Below are positions 32,030 through 40,786 of a stretch of DNA of 64,000 nt, piece by piece. The DNA is from a virus. Both the position numbers and the translations under genes were made by a program. The stretch spans positions 1 to 64,000 of IMG/VR virus record IMGVR_UViG_3300011116_000574; one strand, 5' to 3'. Numbering within the stretch: position 1 is the stretch's first letter; each line of letters opens with the position of its first letter. Under the pieces are notes generated by a model. The model saw nothing but the letters and a program-made list of their open reading frames with translations. It was not told the origin of the DNA and ran no database searches.

Positions 32030-32239
32030 CTAATGATAGATGGGATACTCAAGGCGATCTAAGATAGTTGCAATTTTTCCTTGACAATATTCTGCAATCT
32101 TCTTTGCTTTATCTAAATCTTGAACAGTCAAGTCAAACGAGTTGTCTGCGTACTGCTCTGTTTCTAATCCATATTTCATAGCCTCAAACATACCAGCCAA
32201 CTGGTGCTTGGAACTTGGGGTTGTAATTGTTACAATCAT
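32030..32239 (-). CDS. Hypothetical protein
   Basis: 69 aa: a beta strand (IVTITTPSSKHQLAGMFEAM) then helices and EYCQGKIATILDRL. Followed by a cassette. No family is recognised. Confidence 0.55.
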   Translation of the reverse strand: MIVTITTPSSKHQLAGMFEAMKYGLETEQYADNSFDLTVQDLDKAKKIAEYCQGKIATILDRLEYPIYH

Positions 32240-32321
32240 TTTCTGTTTTCTCCTAGTTATGTGAAAGTGGGGTTTTTATTGTGGTTATCCCCAGCCACAG
32301 TTTACCTACCTACCCGTAGAG

Positions 32322-32789
32322 TTAGCCCTCGTTACAATAGACGACAAAGGTATCGTAGTCTTGGATTTCGTAGTCAGAGTTTTCGCTGATGATGTCAAAC
32401 GAGAAGTCGTGACCCTCTACGCTATCTGCATCAGTACCGACTGGTAGTGTCATTGTAACCGAGAAAGTTACATTTACATCAACGGTTGCTTCATTGGTTA
32501 GTTCAATGTCAAGCAAGCGAGCAATTTCATCTGCGTGGTCGCCTAGTTCATCATAGTTTTCAATTAGGTAGTCACGAACATTGTCAATTCTACCCTCTAA
32601 CTTGGTGTTGCGACTTGCTAGAATTGCTTTGTTGCTGTAAAGAGAAGTGACCTCGTGTGCTTCAAGGACTTTTGGTGTTACGCCTGAATAAACAGGCTGA
32701 TGTGTATTCACCACAATCTTGGCGTATGGGTCATAAGTTAGTTCGTCTGTTACGGTTTCGGTGCTTGCGTGTTTTGGTGCGTATGTCAT
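32322..32789 (-). CDS. Hypothetical protein
   Basis: 155 aa. The central helices SLYSNKAILASRNTKLEGRI and VRDYLIENYDELGDHADEIA are followed by a beta domain TVDVNVTFSVTMTLPVGTDA. Stands alone between cassettes. No family is recognised. Confidence 0.6.
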   Translation of the reverse strand: MTYAPKHASTETVTDELTYDPYAKIVVNTHQPVYSGVTPKVLEAHEVTSLYSNKAILASRNTKLEGRIDNVRDYLIENYDELGDHADEIARLLDIELTNEATVDVNVTFSVTMTLPVGTDADSVEGHDFSFDIISENSDYEIQDYDTFVVYCNEG

Positions 32790-32948
32790 TTGTTTTCCTT
32801 ATCGGGTAGTTGTTATTACAATAATACACTATGGGGGCGACATAAATCAAGTAAAAGTCCAGAGATTTTTGAAGCTTTCGTAATTGACTTATCCAGGATC
32901 GGGATAACCCGCACCCCCCACAAAAGTGGGGGGTGGAGATTTACCTAC

Positions 32949-33716
32949 CTACTCAACCTCAAGTTCATCAAGTTCAGCAATACGCTTTTCGGCTAACAAT
33001 CTAAATGGGCAATCATCAAATAACCACTCTGACTGTGCTTCTAATTCATCTTTAGGTAGGGTTAGGATTTGTTGAGTTGTGTATTCATCAACTTCCCCCC
33101 ACACACAAGCGGTACAAGGTATGTCAAGTGCCATAAAGTCTGCGTGACTAGGGCTATCTACAAACTGGTCAGATACAAGTACGCCACCTGCGTAATGTAA
33201 CTTACCTGCAAAGAAGTTGGCTTCCTCTGTAATCTCATACTCAAACTCAAGATTAGGGAAACGCTCTGCCATAGCGTCATACGCTTCTACGGCTGGCGAC
33301 CAAGCGGTATCAAAAGACCAGTTAAAATACCAGTTACCGTCATTACGCTGGTCAAGGGTTATGTATTCTCGGTCTAAGGTTTTATCCCACTTAGTACCCC
33401 AGTTACGAACATTCCAATCGTACCAATGATTAGATACGGCTAGTTTATGCTCTATCTCTGGCAAAGATGAATTGAAATCTGTGCTTGCGGAAATCTTGAT
33501 TTTGCTTTGTGAGGCAAAGTATTCGTCAAGGATTTCGGCTGGCGGTGTAATAAAGTTCCAAAAAACACCTTTATCATTTTCATCTAAAACATTTGTATCT
33601 GTCTGATAGTCATAGTGATTAGATGTATGTGGCTTATCGGCAAAGTCTAGAAACTCGTTGAGTTCTGCTTCTGTCTTGGCTGATACGATTACTGAATTGA
33701 AACACCAGTTTGGCAT
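32949..33716 (-). CDS. YubB/DUF1281 ferredoxin-like protein
   Basis: 255 aa. The start MPNWCFNSVIVSAKTEAEL, then VFWNFITPP, WYDWNVRNWGTKWD and FDTAWSPAVEAYDAMAERFP are hallmarks of the Api92/YubB ferredoxin-like family seen in phages and plasmids. Function unknown. An extra C-terminal 50 residues carry a DIPCTACVWGEVD segment. Own ribosome site with CCGAAAGGA. Confidence 0.8.
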   Translation of the reverse strand: MPNWCFNSVIVSAKTEAELNEFLDFADKPHTSNHYDYQTDTNVLDENDKGVFWNFITPPAEILDEYFASQSKIKISASTDFNSSLPEIEHKLAVSNHWYDWNVRNWGTKWDKTLDREYITLDQRNDGNWYFNWSFDTAWSPAVEAYDAMAERFPNLEFEYEITEEANFFAGKLHYAGGVLVSDQFVDSPSHADFMALDIPCTACVWGEVDEYTTQQILTLPKDELEAQSEWLFDDCPFRLLAEKRIAELDELEVE

Positions 33717-33752
33717 TTGCTTGTCCTTTCGGTAGGTTGTTAGACTATCTTA

Positions 33753-33953
33753 TCAGTTTTCGGGGGTAGTGTCAAGAGAAACTTCAACACCATCCCAATC
33801 ATAAATTGAATTTGTTGAAACCTGCAATGGCTGAAATGTTGGATCTGTGTTAGCCCAGTTTTCTGCGATAGTTAGTGCTTCATCATAACTGTCTGCTTCA
33901 ATGTGAATTTCATCTGAAACTGTGTAAGTTAGGTATGCGGTGTATGTTGACAT
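33753..33953 (-). CDS. Small beta-alpha hypothetical protein
   Basis: 66 aa from ATG at 33953 with an AGGAGAA site. TAYLTYTVSDEIHIEADSYD then EALTIAENWA shows the same strand-EAD-helix layout as 31131 and 31719. Confidence 0.55.
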   Translation of the reverse strand: MSTYTAYLTYTVSDEIHIEADSYDEALTIAENWANTDPTFQPLQVSTNSIYDWDGVEVSLDTTPEN

Positions 33954-34204
33954 TTTTTCTCCTGTTGGTAGTTGGTTTGTAGTATGTGGGGGACTGGTCT
34001 TTAGTTCTAGAATTTCAACCATTTTCTCGTACCGTCTAGTGGTATTAGCCCCACATACATTATCTAGTGTACACTATGGGTCAGACATAATCAAGGATAA
34101 TTCCAGAGAATTTTTGGTAGCTTCGTAACTAGGGTAATTATGGCGGGTCAACCCGATCAAAAAAATTTTGTCAAATTTACTTGACAAACCCCGAAGGGCT
34201 GGGG

Positions 34205-35197
34205 TTATACCCCAGCCACTTCAGTTACGATTGACAACAGTTTATTTTTTTCTGCGTTCACAACAGGGTCAAAACCTGCTGTTCCCATAAGTAGACTTTC
34301 GTCATTACCGCGAGAAGTTCTGAACCAATCAAGGCGTTCGGTTAAAGCGTTGTACGCACCCCAAGCGTTGCCAGCAATCATACCGTTGGTATCGCCAACA
34401 TAGATTTCCTCTAGCAATTCAATCTTGTTTTCCCATTTCTTTACAGCACCCTTTTTGTCTGCTTCTGGCATTGGGTATGCAAGCGAAACAATCTGGTCAA
34501 ACTGTGCCTTGCTGATTTCAGTTTCAATCATAGCGTGTGCAAGTTTATCAAACTCATCAAGGTATGCGTTAGCAAGACCTAATGCTTCGCGAGCCTGTGC
34601 AACTCTACCGTCAATGGACTGCGTGTGTCGCAACTTGAAAGATTGGTTAGCACCCTTGCGGAATACTGCGGTGTGAGTATTCATACAGGTTAGGCGGATT
34701 GGTGTAACAGTAGCCTGAACAGCACTAGAACCATCGTGGCTCGTAGAGATAGCAAGGTAGTTCTTGACAACATCACGAACACCATTAGGGTCAAGTACGG
34801 TTTCACGCTCTAGGGCTAACGCACCGAAAACGATACGACCATTTTTCAATGAACCAGCAACTTCCCAACGACCACCGTCAAGTAGGTTATCGCCAAACGC
34901 AAAAAGTTCCTCGTTCTGTAAAGTTTTGTAACGCTTGCCCACAACTGACAAAACATTTGAGTGCTTGTCCTCTGGGTGGTCACGCACAACAAGAAAGTTC
35001 TCGGCGGTCATAGAATAGTTATCAGGTAATGGGATTTCCTCTAAGCGAACATTCCAATTATCTAGGTTTGCTAAAGATAGCATTTCAGAAGTAGTAACTT
35101 CATTTTGGAACACAGTTCCAAGTTGGTGGTAGGCAGGTGTACGCAGGGAAGCGTAAGAAGCCTGACCGTTGATGATTTCAATTTGGTCAATTGCCAT
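34205..35197 (-). CDS. DUF932 / phage-plasmid-like protein
   Basis: 330 aa. The pattern TPAYHQLGTVFQNEVTTSEM, VVGKRYKTLQNEELFAFGD, LKNGRIVFGALAL and TPIRLTCMNTHTA is that of DUF932 (TIGR03299-type) proteins. The family is common on phages and plasmids and its molecular role is not settled. The largest leftward gene here, flanked by cassettes, and richer in GC than its neighbours. Confidence 0.85.
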   Translation of the reverse strand: MAIDQIEIINGQASYASLRTPAYHQLGTVFQNEVTTSEMLSLANLDNWNVRLEEIPLPDNYSMTAENFLVVRDHPEDKHSNVLSVVGKRYKTLQNEELFAFGDNLLDGGRWEVAGSLKNGRIVFGALALERETVLDPNGVRDVVKNYLAISTSHDGSSAVQATVTPIRLTCMNTHTAVFRKGANQSFKLRHTQSIDGRVAQAREALGLANAYLDEFDKLAHAMIETEISKAQFDQIVSLAYPMPEADKKGAVKKWENKIELLEEIYVGDTNGMIAGNAWGAYNALTERLDWFRTSRGNDESLLMGTAGFDPVVNAEKNKLLSIVTEVAGV

Positions 35198-35347
35198 TTA
35201 TTTCTCCTAAGTTAGATTTACCTACTAAGTGTAACACAGGGCTATGACATAAATCAAGGATTATTTTATTTAATCTCGGAGATTTTTTTGCCCCTTCGTA
35301 ATTGGATACGAAAGGGCGGGTCAACCCGCAGCTGCGGGTTTGTCAAG

Positions 35348-35421
35348 CGATCTGAACGGGACTTGAACCCGCAACCTCCGCCGTGACAGGGCGGTGCGCT
35401 AACCAATTGCGCCATCAGACC
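35348..35421 (-). tRNA. tRNA-Asp (GTC)
   Basis: Read on the minus strand: acceptor GGTCTGA/TCAGATC (one wobble), D stem GCGC/GCGC, anticodon stem CCGCC/GGCGG with loop CTGTCAC, T arm GCGGG-TTCAAGT-CCCGT. It lies apart from the rightward tRNA cluster, inside the cassette array. CCA is not encoded. Confidence 0.93.
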
Positions 35422-35427
35422 AAGAAA

Positions 35428-35455
35428 TGCGGGGAGATTTGCAACTCTCCCCGCA
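35428..35455 (-). terminator. Hairpin upstream of tRNA-Asp
   Basis: A perfect 10-bp stem, TGCGGGGAGA with TCTCCCCGCA. It lies between the leftward gene ending at 35537 and tRNA-Asp. It may end the upstream message or mark the tRNA 5' side. No long U-tract. Confidence 0.55.
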
Positions 35456-35536
35456 CCCTGTTATGTTTATTAAATCTATCTATACACTCACCAAGCAATA
35501 ACATACAAAATGCTAGGCTACTGTTTTCTTGGCACT

Positions 35537-36007
35537 TTACCAAGAAGCCTGATACTCAAAATAATCAAACTTAGAAGCAAGGCAACGGTCAATTATTGCA
35601 ACCGTTTCTTTCAGGTCTACAAAATAGTATTCGTCATACTCGGTTGAACCAAAAAAGAAACCTGCACCTGTTGGCAAAAGTTCTGATGCCAAACTATTGT
35701 CGGCAAGAACCTGCTCACATAGAGATTTCAATTCCTCTAAATTCTCACGAGTAACAAACATTTTCTGACACTCGTCAATGCCATTACCAATAGTTTCAAC
35801 AAACCAATTATGGATTTGATTTGACTTACGCCAATAACCCATAGGGAAGTCAATAGAGATACCGCCAAAACTATCTTTAGAAACTTGGTCGGAAACACCA
35901 AACTGCTCTACAATCTGGTAAAACAATTCGTTGCGGTTGTCGTTATCGTTATCCCAATCGTATCGGGAAATGTATTCGCTTGCTGATAGGTATTGGTCTA
36001 ATCCCAT
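35537..36007 (-). CDS. Hypothetical protein, YWRKxNxIHxWFV family
   Basis: 156 aa. GLDQYLSASEYI at the start and GYWRKSNQIHNWFVETIGNG mark a conserved phage family of unknown function. The C-terminal part (AGFFFGSTEYDEYYFVDLKE) is beta-rich. Clear promoter upstream at 36038-36066. Confidence 0.7.
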   Translation of the reverse strand: MGLDQYLSASEYISRYDWDNDNDNRNELFYQIVEQFGVSDQVSKDSFGGISIDFPMGYWRKSNQIHNWFVETIGNGIDECQKMFVTRENLEELKSLCEQVLADNSLASELLPTGAGFFFGSTEYDEYYFVDLKETVAIIDRCLASKFDYFEYQASW

Positions 36008-36037
36008 TTAGAACTCCTTATTTGTTGGTAGGTAAAA

Positions 36038-36066
36038 AGTGTATCAGATTATTTAGTTATTGTCAA
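36038..36066 (-). promoter_or_regulatory. Strong sigma-70-like promoter
   Basis: On the minus strand TTGACA, a 17-base spacer, TACACT, about 31 bases before the ATG at 36007. Here the -35 is canonical and the TGTC spacer motif is absent, unlike most units of the array. The rest of the gap to 36187 shows no gene. Confidence 0.6.
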
Positions 36067-36186
36067 GGGTTTGTGAGCCTTGCCTGTCACTTGCCGTAGT
36101 TTCGTATCTAGCCCCCACACATCTAGTGTTGTTACTAGGGGAACGCAAGCCGTTAGCCGTTTTATTACACTCACACCCTTGCTAGA

Positions 36187-36339
36187 CTACTTTACAGTTG
36201 TCCAGCGGTCTTGACCATTTACATCAAGACGAACACGCAAAGAGCCATTTGCGTTTGCGACAATCTCTTTTACGACACCCGTAACCTTAGACTTTTCGGT
36301 GGTTAGAGTATTGCCAACTTCAATAGATGATTTATCCAT
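36187..36339 (-). CDS. Small KOW/SH3-like protein
   Basis: 50 aa from ATG at 36339. EVGNTLTTEKSKVTGVVKEI, SLRVRLDVNGQDRWTTVK resembles the VGDxVTSxSGxxxGVAxxV ... RVLVETD...WITLR family at 43042, 44144 and 44828. Probably a small beta barrel; function unknown. Confidence 0.6.
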   Translation of the reverse strand: MDKSSIEVGNTLTTEKSKVTGVVKEIVANANGSLRVRLDVNGQDRWTTVK

Positions 36340-36400
36340 TTTGCTTCCTTTCGTAGTTTGTCTTACAAGTTTAGCATAGGGGTAGGACAAAAATCAAGGA

Positions 36401-36544
36401 TTATTGCTCAAGTTTTTCAATTAGTTTGTGGTACAACTGAACAAGTAATTCGGCATCATAATCTTCATAGGTGTCTACCCACTCAAGCAGTTCGTCTTTG
36501 CAGTGACGAATACCGTCTGCAAAACCATCTTCATAGTTACTCAT
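36401..36544 (-). CDS. Hypothetical acidic helical protein
   Basis: 47 aa from ATG at 36544 with a GAAAGGAG site. Helical: DGFADGIRHCKDELLEWVDT, VQLYHKLIEKLEQ. Cassette promoter upstream. No family is recognised. Confidence 0.55.
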   Translation of the reverse strand: MSNYEDGFADGIRHCKDELLEWVDTYEDYDAELLVQLYHKLIEKLEQ

Positions 36545-36674
36545 AGCAACTCCTTTCGTTTCACATAGACTACCATACAATAGATAAAAAGTCCAGAGAA
36601 AAATAGGCAGCTTCGTAATTGACAAACCCCGAAGATCGGGGTATCCCGATCCCCCCAGAATTGGGGGGCGGGAA

Positions 36675-36782
36675 TTAAAGTTCCTTATCGTGCTTTTCCC
36701 AAGCAATTATAGAACTAAAGATAAGACCTATCATTGAAAACACAAAGCCGACAACACACACACCAATTAGAACATCTAACAT
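36675..36782 (-). CDS. Mini membrane protein
   Basis: 35 aa: VLIGVCVVGFVFSMIGLIF then a charged tail WEKHDKEL. One long hydrophobic helix. Starts on the last base of the upstream gene's stop (TAATG). Confidence 0.5.
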   Translation of the reverse strand: MLDVLIGVCVVGFVFSMIGLIFSSIIAWEKHDKEL

Positions 36783-36979
36783 TAAGACCCCAACTTTTCT
36801 ACAAGCATTTCCTCATAGTCTACATAGTCTGCTTCCATTAGTTCATCATTGAAATGCCATACCTGATGATTGGGGTCAAATGCAACACCTTCATTTTCAA
36901 ATTTTACCATTGTGGTGTCAATGTCAATCTCAAACTTATCTGTGTCCTCATCATAAAAAACTACAAAATGATACTGCAT
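36782..36979 (-). CDS. Hypothetical acidic protein
   Basis: 65 aa: YHFVVFYDEDTDKFEIDIDT with an acidic C terminus. Coupled to neighbours by TAATG overlaps in the run 37417-36675. No family is recognised. Confidence 0.55.
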   Translation of the reverse strand: MQYHFVVFYDEDTDKFEIDIDTTMVKFENEGVAFDPNHQVWHFNDELMEADYVDYEEMLVEKLGS

Positions 36980-37146
36980 TATTCTACTTCCAATCCATAA
37001 ACATCATACTCAAAATGCTGACTGACTATTTTTAGGTCGTCTGCCATAAGTTCGTCAAAAATCTTTATGGCTTCCTCTTGTGTGTCGGCTTCTATGATGT
37101 CCTCAAACTCGGTTACTCGTTTAGATGAAAAATAATAATTTGGCAT
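36979..37146 (-). CDS. Small beta-alpha hypothetical protein
   Basis: 55 aa: YYFSSKRVTEFEDIIEADTQ then EEAIKIFDEL. The EADTxEEA layout resembles 31131, 31719 and 33753. Coupled by TAATG on both sides. Confidence 0.5.
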   Translation of the reverse strand: MPNYYFSSKRVTEFEDIIEADTQEEAIKIFDELMADDLKIVSQHFEYDVYGLEVE

Positions 37147-37244
37147 TACACCACCTTTTCCAAAATCTTAGTTAGTTGTTCTAGTGCTTCTGGCGATAGT
37201 TCATCTACCGCTTTCCAATCTATAACTGCTTCCCAATCTATCAT
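37146..37244 (-). CDS. Mini helical protein, paralogue of 37244
   Basis: 32 aa: VDELSPEALEQLTKILEKVV. The helix matches EDLTPEQLANLIDCLDEAVE of the upstream gene. Coupled by TAATG. Plausible because the frame, overlap and relative agree. Confidence 0.45.
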   Translation of the reverse strand: MIDWEAVIDWKAVDELSPEALEQLTKILEKVV

Positions 37245-37417
37245 TACTGCCCCACTCCAAAATCTGTTGCTACAATTTCAACTGCTTCATCAAGACAGTC
37301 AATTAGATTTGCTAATTGTTCTGGGGTCAAATCCTCTACCATAAAACTAGGTAATTCGGACTTCCACGCTATCTGTGAGCGGTAAGTATTGCCACACTCG
37401 GCACATTGTTCTGACAT
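37244..37417 (-). CDS. Small zinc/helix protein
   Basis: 57 aa: QCAECGNTYRSQIAWKSELP then EDLTPEQLANLIDCLDEAVE. CxxC at the start may bind zinc. Cassette promoter and CCGAAAGGA site upstream. Confidence 0.55.
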   Translation of the reverse strand: MSEQCAECGNTYRSQIAWKSELPSFMVEDLTPEQLANLIDCLDEAVEIVATDFGVGQ

Positions 37418-37553
37418 TTGTTTTCCTTTCGGTAGGTTTATGTTTCAATGGTACACCATAGGTCAGACATAAATCAAGGATAATCCAGAGAAATTTTAAG
37501 TGTTTCGTAATTGACAACCCCGCAGCAGCGGGGTACCCCGAAGGGTGGTAGAT

Positions 37554-37757
37554 CTAACTACCCCACTCTATGCTTACTTGGGCGGAACTACCAAATAGTG
37601 CCTGGACAAAACCATTAGCATAGTAACGGTGGTTCTCGTTATCTTTATCAAACTCAAATGGAACCTTGCTCAAAAACTCTTGCCAATGGTGGTCTATGTC
37701 CTCTGAATAGACAGACCAGTTACCCTCGCGGTATTGGCGACTAATAGTTGCTCTCAT
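37554..37757 (-). CDS. Hypothetical protein
   Basis: 67 aa from ATG at 37757 with a GGGGG site. RATISRQYREGNWSVYSEDI, then ENHRYYANGFVQALFG. No family is recognised. Ends just before a cassette hairpin. Confidence 0.55.
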   Translation of the reverse strand: MRATISRQYREGNWSVYSEDIDHHWQEFLSKVPFEFDKDNENHRYYANGFVQALFGSSAQVSIEWGS

Positions 37758-37758
37758 C

Positions 37759-38085
37759 TTATCCCCCAAATAATTCGTTTAGTTTGTCAATGTCGTTGCC
37801 GTTCACAATTTCACGCACTTTTTCAGAAACACCGTCAAACTTGCGAACAAAGTAATCGCCTGTGTCACCGCTTATGCTGTATGTGACAGACTTGGCTTCT
37901 GTTGTGTGTTGTGTGTTGTTGTACATAACATCTGAACCAAACTCTAGACGACCAATAAAGTCAATCATACCTTCGGTAGTAATGTCAGAAAGACCAAAGC
38001 CGTATTCACCTGTTTCCAACATCATACGGATAATGTCTGTTTCATCATAGGTTGTTTCAATTCGGGCGGTAATTTGATAGGTCAT
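37759..38085 (-). CDS. Hypothetical protein
   Basis: 108 aa. Starts YQITARIETTYDETDIIRMM, then ITTEGMIDFIGRL and a beta stretch. Coupled by TAATG to the upstream gene. No family is recognised. Confidence 0.6.
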   Translation of the reverse strand: MTYQITARIETTYDETDIIRMMLETGEYGFGLSDITTEGMIDFIGRLEFGSDVMYNNTQHTTEAKSVTYSISGDTGDYFVRKFDGVSEKVREIVNGNDIDKLNELFGG

Positions 38086-38321
38086 TAGTTTATTTCCTTT
38101 TCATAGTTGATGATTGTAAATGATTTTGTTTCCTCGTTGTAAATACACTTTACCATAAAAGTCATACAATGTAAAGAGATTTTGTAAGTTCTTACTTCTA
38201 GGTCATAAAAAAAGTTGTCGCCCTCCCATTCAATAGGGCAAGCGTTCCAAAGAAGTTCGTGCATAAAACTATCTTTGGATACAGGTTCTAATGTTTCTAG
38301 TAATCGTTTCATTTGGCTCAT
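38085..38321 (-). CDS. Hypothetical protein, leaderless
   Basis: 78 aa. TTGATT, 17 bases with TTGTCAG inside, TATTCT, then 6 bases to ATG at 38321: a leaderless message. Helix then beta strands (RTYKISLHCMTFMVKCIYN). No family is recognised. Confidence 0.6.
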   Translation of the reverse strand: MSQMKRLLETLEPVSKDSFMHELLWNACPIEWEGDNFFYDLEVRTYKISLHCMTFMVKCIYNEETKSFTIINYEKEIN

Positions 38322-38446
38322 ACATAAAGAATAGCAGGTACATCTGACAAAATCAAGAATAATTCCAGAGATTTTTTGGCAGCTTCGTAATTTACATTAC
38401 GAAAGATCGGGTTATCCCGCACCCACCCCAAAGGGTGGGCGGTGGA

Positions 38447-38590
38447 TTAGAGCCACTCTGTCAAATCACCATCACCATAGTAATCTTGCTTATGACCATC
38501 TGCTTCAGCAATTACTTCCCAAAGTTCATCTTCGGTAAAATCGCCATCTGGATACCACTCTGCTAGTAATTCATAAACTGCTTTATCCAT
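38447..38590 (-). CDS. Hypothetical acidic protein
   Basis: 47 aa: MDKAVYELLAEWYPDGDFTE then EVIAEADGHKQDYYGDGDL. Acidic and helical. Starts inside the upstream stop region. No family is recognised. Confidence 0.5.
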   Translation of the reverse strand: MDKAVYELLAEWYPDGDFTEDELWEVIAEADGHKQDYYGDGDLTEWL

Positions 38591-38775
38591 TAAAATAAAT
38601 CCTCTACTTCCTCTACTGAATAGCCGTGAGCAAACCTATGAGCAATTACAATACGCATACTGTCGGTTGCTTCGTCAATCGCTTCCCACATTTCCTCTGT
38701 CCAATCATTGGTGTCTAGCAAGAGAATGCCCTCGCCATCACCATAGTTTCCGTCTGTTGCGAAATAATGTCCCAT
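38590..38775 (-). CDS. Hypothetical acidic protein
   Basis: 61 aa from ATG at 38775 with an AGGAAG site. GHYFATDGNYGDGEGILLLD, TDSMRIVIAHRFAHGYSVEE. No family is recognised. Confidence 0.55.
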   Translation of the reverse strand: MGHYFATDGNYGDGEGILLLDTNDWTEEMWEAIDEATDSMRIVIAHRFAHGYSVEEVEDLF

Positions 38776-39104
38776 TACACTTCCTGCCAAATCATCATAC
38801 TCTCAAACGAGTAACCATTTACTGTATTTTTAGTTAGGTCAATCTCTACCCACTCTGACCAATTATCAAATGTGACTTTAGGATTTACGGCAAAGATACC
38901 ATAACCTGTTTCATCAAGGATTTCATTTTGGATTAGGTGTGAAATAACCATACGAGTCCAATAAGAGTGGTCGCCTATTCGTGGTTGTGCGTGGCGAATT
39001 GCTTGGGCTAAATCGTGTTCCCAACTGTCTGCCCCCCAATGTGAATAAAGTGCGACTGCGTGGTCAGTTCCGTCATTGAATACAAAGGTTACTCTAGCAC
39101 CCAT
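38775..39104 (-). CDS. Hypothetical protein
   Basis: 109 aa from ATG at 39104 with a GAGAG site. ARVTFVFNDGTDHAVALYSH and DLAQAIRHAQPRIGDHSYW; the pattern resembles small phage proteins of unknown role. Cassette promoter TTGAAA, TGTCAG, TACACT upstream. Confidence 0.6.
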   Translation of the reverse strand: MGARVTFVFNDGTDHAVALYSHWGADSWEHDLAQAIRHAQPRIGDHSYWTRMVISHLIQNEILDETGYGIFAVNPKVTFDNWSEWVEIDLTKNTVNGYSFESMMIWQEV

Positions 39105-39251
39105 AATTTTCTCTCTTTCGGTAGGTTGATAAATCAAGTGTAGCAGTCTTGTCTGACATTTTCAAGGATAATTCCAGAGATTTTTGAACATCTTCGTACT
39201 TGACAACCCCGCAGCAGCGGGGTATCCCGCCTTTCGGCGGGGCTTTAATGG

Positions 39252-39521
39252 TTATTCCCAGAAGTCCTGTATTTCAGACAAGTCGTTGATACTTTCAATG
39301 TTGGCTCGCTCATAGCATAGGTAAAGCGTATTTAGTAAAGCGTGACCAATCATAGAAGCGGTGTCATAAGAAGCCAAATCTGCTTCTGTTAGATAATCAA
39401 AGTCAAATTCTTTTTCTGTTTCTGATAAAGCAAATAGGTATTGCTCTACAAGAGTTTCAAAGTCAATGAACATCTTGCCCTCGTGAACCATTGAATTTAG
39501 TTCGCCGTCTGCTATAAACAT
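39252..39521 (-). CDS. Hypothetical acidic helical protein
   Basis: 89 aa, helical (TLVEQYLFALSETEKEFDFD). Promoter with TGTCGG spacer and TAAGAT, and a CCGAAAGGAAAG site. No family is recognised. Confidence 0.6.
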   Translation of the reverse strand: MFIADGELNSMVHEGKMFIDFETLVEQYLFALSETEKEFDFDYLTEADLASYDTASMIGHALLNTLYLCYERANIESINDLSEIQDFWE

Positions 39522-39641
39522 TTCTTTCCTTTCGGTAGGTTATGTAATAATCTTAGCACACATTACCGACATTTTCCAGAGAAATTTTAACTAATCGTAA
39601 ATAAGCTGAAAAAGATCGGGGTAGCCCGAAGACCCAGTTTG

Positions 39642-39848
39642 TCAAACTGGGTCGCAGGTGGTGTAGAAAAATTGGATACTATCCGCAGGAACATAAATTA
39701 TTTCATCACCTGTTTTTGTTTCAAAAGATAGTAATCCGTTTTCAATACGGAAAGCATTGTCTGGGTGAACATCTGGGAACTCATAGGGGTTAGCAATTCC
39801 GTTTGGTTGTTCTTTGTAGACAATGTGTAAGTTAGTTTGAAATTCCAT
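39642..39848 (-). CDS. Hypothetical protein
   Basis: 68 aa, mostly beta (NLHIVYKEQPNGIANPYEFP; ENGLLSFETKTGDEIIYV). Starts at the upstream gene's stop. No family is recognised. Confidence 0.55.
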   Translation of the reverse strand: MEFQTNLHIVYKEQPNGIANPYEFPDVHPDNAFRIENGLLSFETKTGDEIIYVPADSIQFFYTTCDPV

Positions 39849-39953
39849 TTAGTAGTCCTCTTTCGCTTCTGGTACACTAGCACCGCATAGCATACAGGTT
39901 GGGTTGGTTCTGTCTGTTACATTGACAATCGGGTGAACTTTACACTCTTTCAT
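39849..39953 (-). CDS. Mini zinc protein
   Basis: 34 aa: ECKVHPIVNVTDRTNPTCML then CGASVPEAKED. Cys-x-x-His and CxxC could bind one zinc. Overlaps the WhiB gene end by 14 bases. Confidence 0.5.
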   Translation of the reverse strand: MKECKVHPIVNVTDRTNPTCMLCGASVPEAKEDY

Positions 39954-40155
39954 TTTTCAATAACGCCTTTCGCTCGTCACCGAGTAGACCGCCATAAATA
40001 CCGTCTACACTTTCATTTGAGAGTGCGAACTCTAAGCACTCTGATTTTACAGGGCAAGCGTTACACAATGACAACGCCAACGCCCTATCTTTTAGTTTGG
40101 CACTAAAAAAGATTTCTGGGTCTGCCTCTAAGCAATTTGCCTTATCCTGAAACAT
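39940..40155 (-). CDS. Short WhiB family protein
   Basis: 71 aa from ATG at 40155. Cluster cysteines C8, C31, C34 and C40 (CNACPVKSEC), then GIYGG at 52-56 and a basic end. Shorter than the WhiB at 23151 and lacking a long C-terminal tail. It sits inside the cassette array, so it could control those promoters through the host sigma factor, though this is only inferred. Confidence 0.88.
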   Translation of the reverse strand: MFQDKANCLEADPEIFFSAKLKDRALALSLCNACPVKSECLEFALSNESVDGIYGGLLGDERKALLKNERV

Positions 40156-40313
40156 AATCTGCCTTTCGTTTGTTGGTAATACTATTATGACACACGCCAC
40201 CGACATTTTTGGTAGCGACACGCACAATTTCAGAGATTTTTTTGGGGCTTCGTAATTTGACAAACCCCGAAGATCGGGGTACCCCGATCCCCCACGAAGT
40301 GGGGGCGGGAAGG

Positions 40314-40781
40314 CTAAAGTCCCAACCCTTCGGCAAGAGAGTTAGCAATTGCTCTAACCTCTATTGCCCAATGCTCTGATAAGTCATCTTCAAGCATCTT
40401 TTCTGATAAGTCAAAGAGTTGTTTTACATAGTCTGGAACGCTGTCAGGTTGTGTTACTAGGTCTTCATCTTCATCAAGCCAAGCATCATCTACATAGTCT
40501 TCATCATAGCACCAAGCGGATAGGTGGTGTTGTTCAATGATTGCCCAAGCAGGTGCGGTTGATTTACCATTTTTGTAGAATACACCTTCAGGCAGTTCAA
40601 TTTCTAGACTGCCATTGTCTTCATTGTAAGCGTTGATTGCTTCAATACAAGGCTGAACCATAGTCAATGGGATTGGTGGATAGTGATTGCTTGTTAGTTG
40701 AATAGCAATTTGCTGTTCAAGGCTAATGTCAATACCGTATTCTGATAGACTTGCTAAGTCGTTTGCTGTGTTGTTACCCAT
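40314..40781 (-). CDS. Hypothetical protein
   Basis: 155 aa from ATG at 40781; a TTG 12 bases upstream lacks a proper ribosome site. Acidic, with WAIIEQHHLSAWCYDEDYVD. No family is recognised. Confidence 0.6.
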   Translation of the reverse strand: MGNNTANDLASLSEYGIDISLEQQIAIQLTSNHYPPIPLTMVQPCIEAINAYNEDNGSLEIELPEGVFYKNGKSTAPAWAIIEQHHLSAWCYDEDYVDDAWLDEDEDLVTQPDSVPDYVKQLFDLSEKMLEDDLSEHWAIEVRAIANSLAEGLGL

Positions 40782-40786
40782 AAGAG

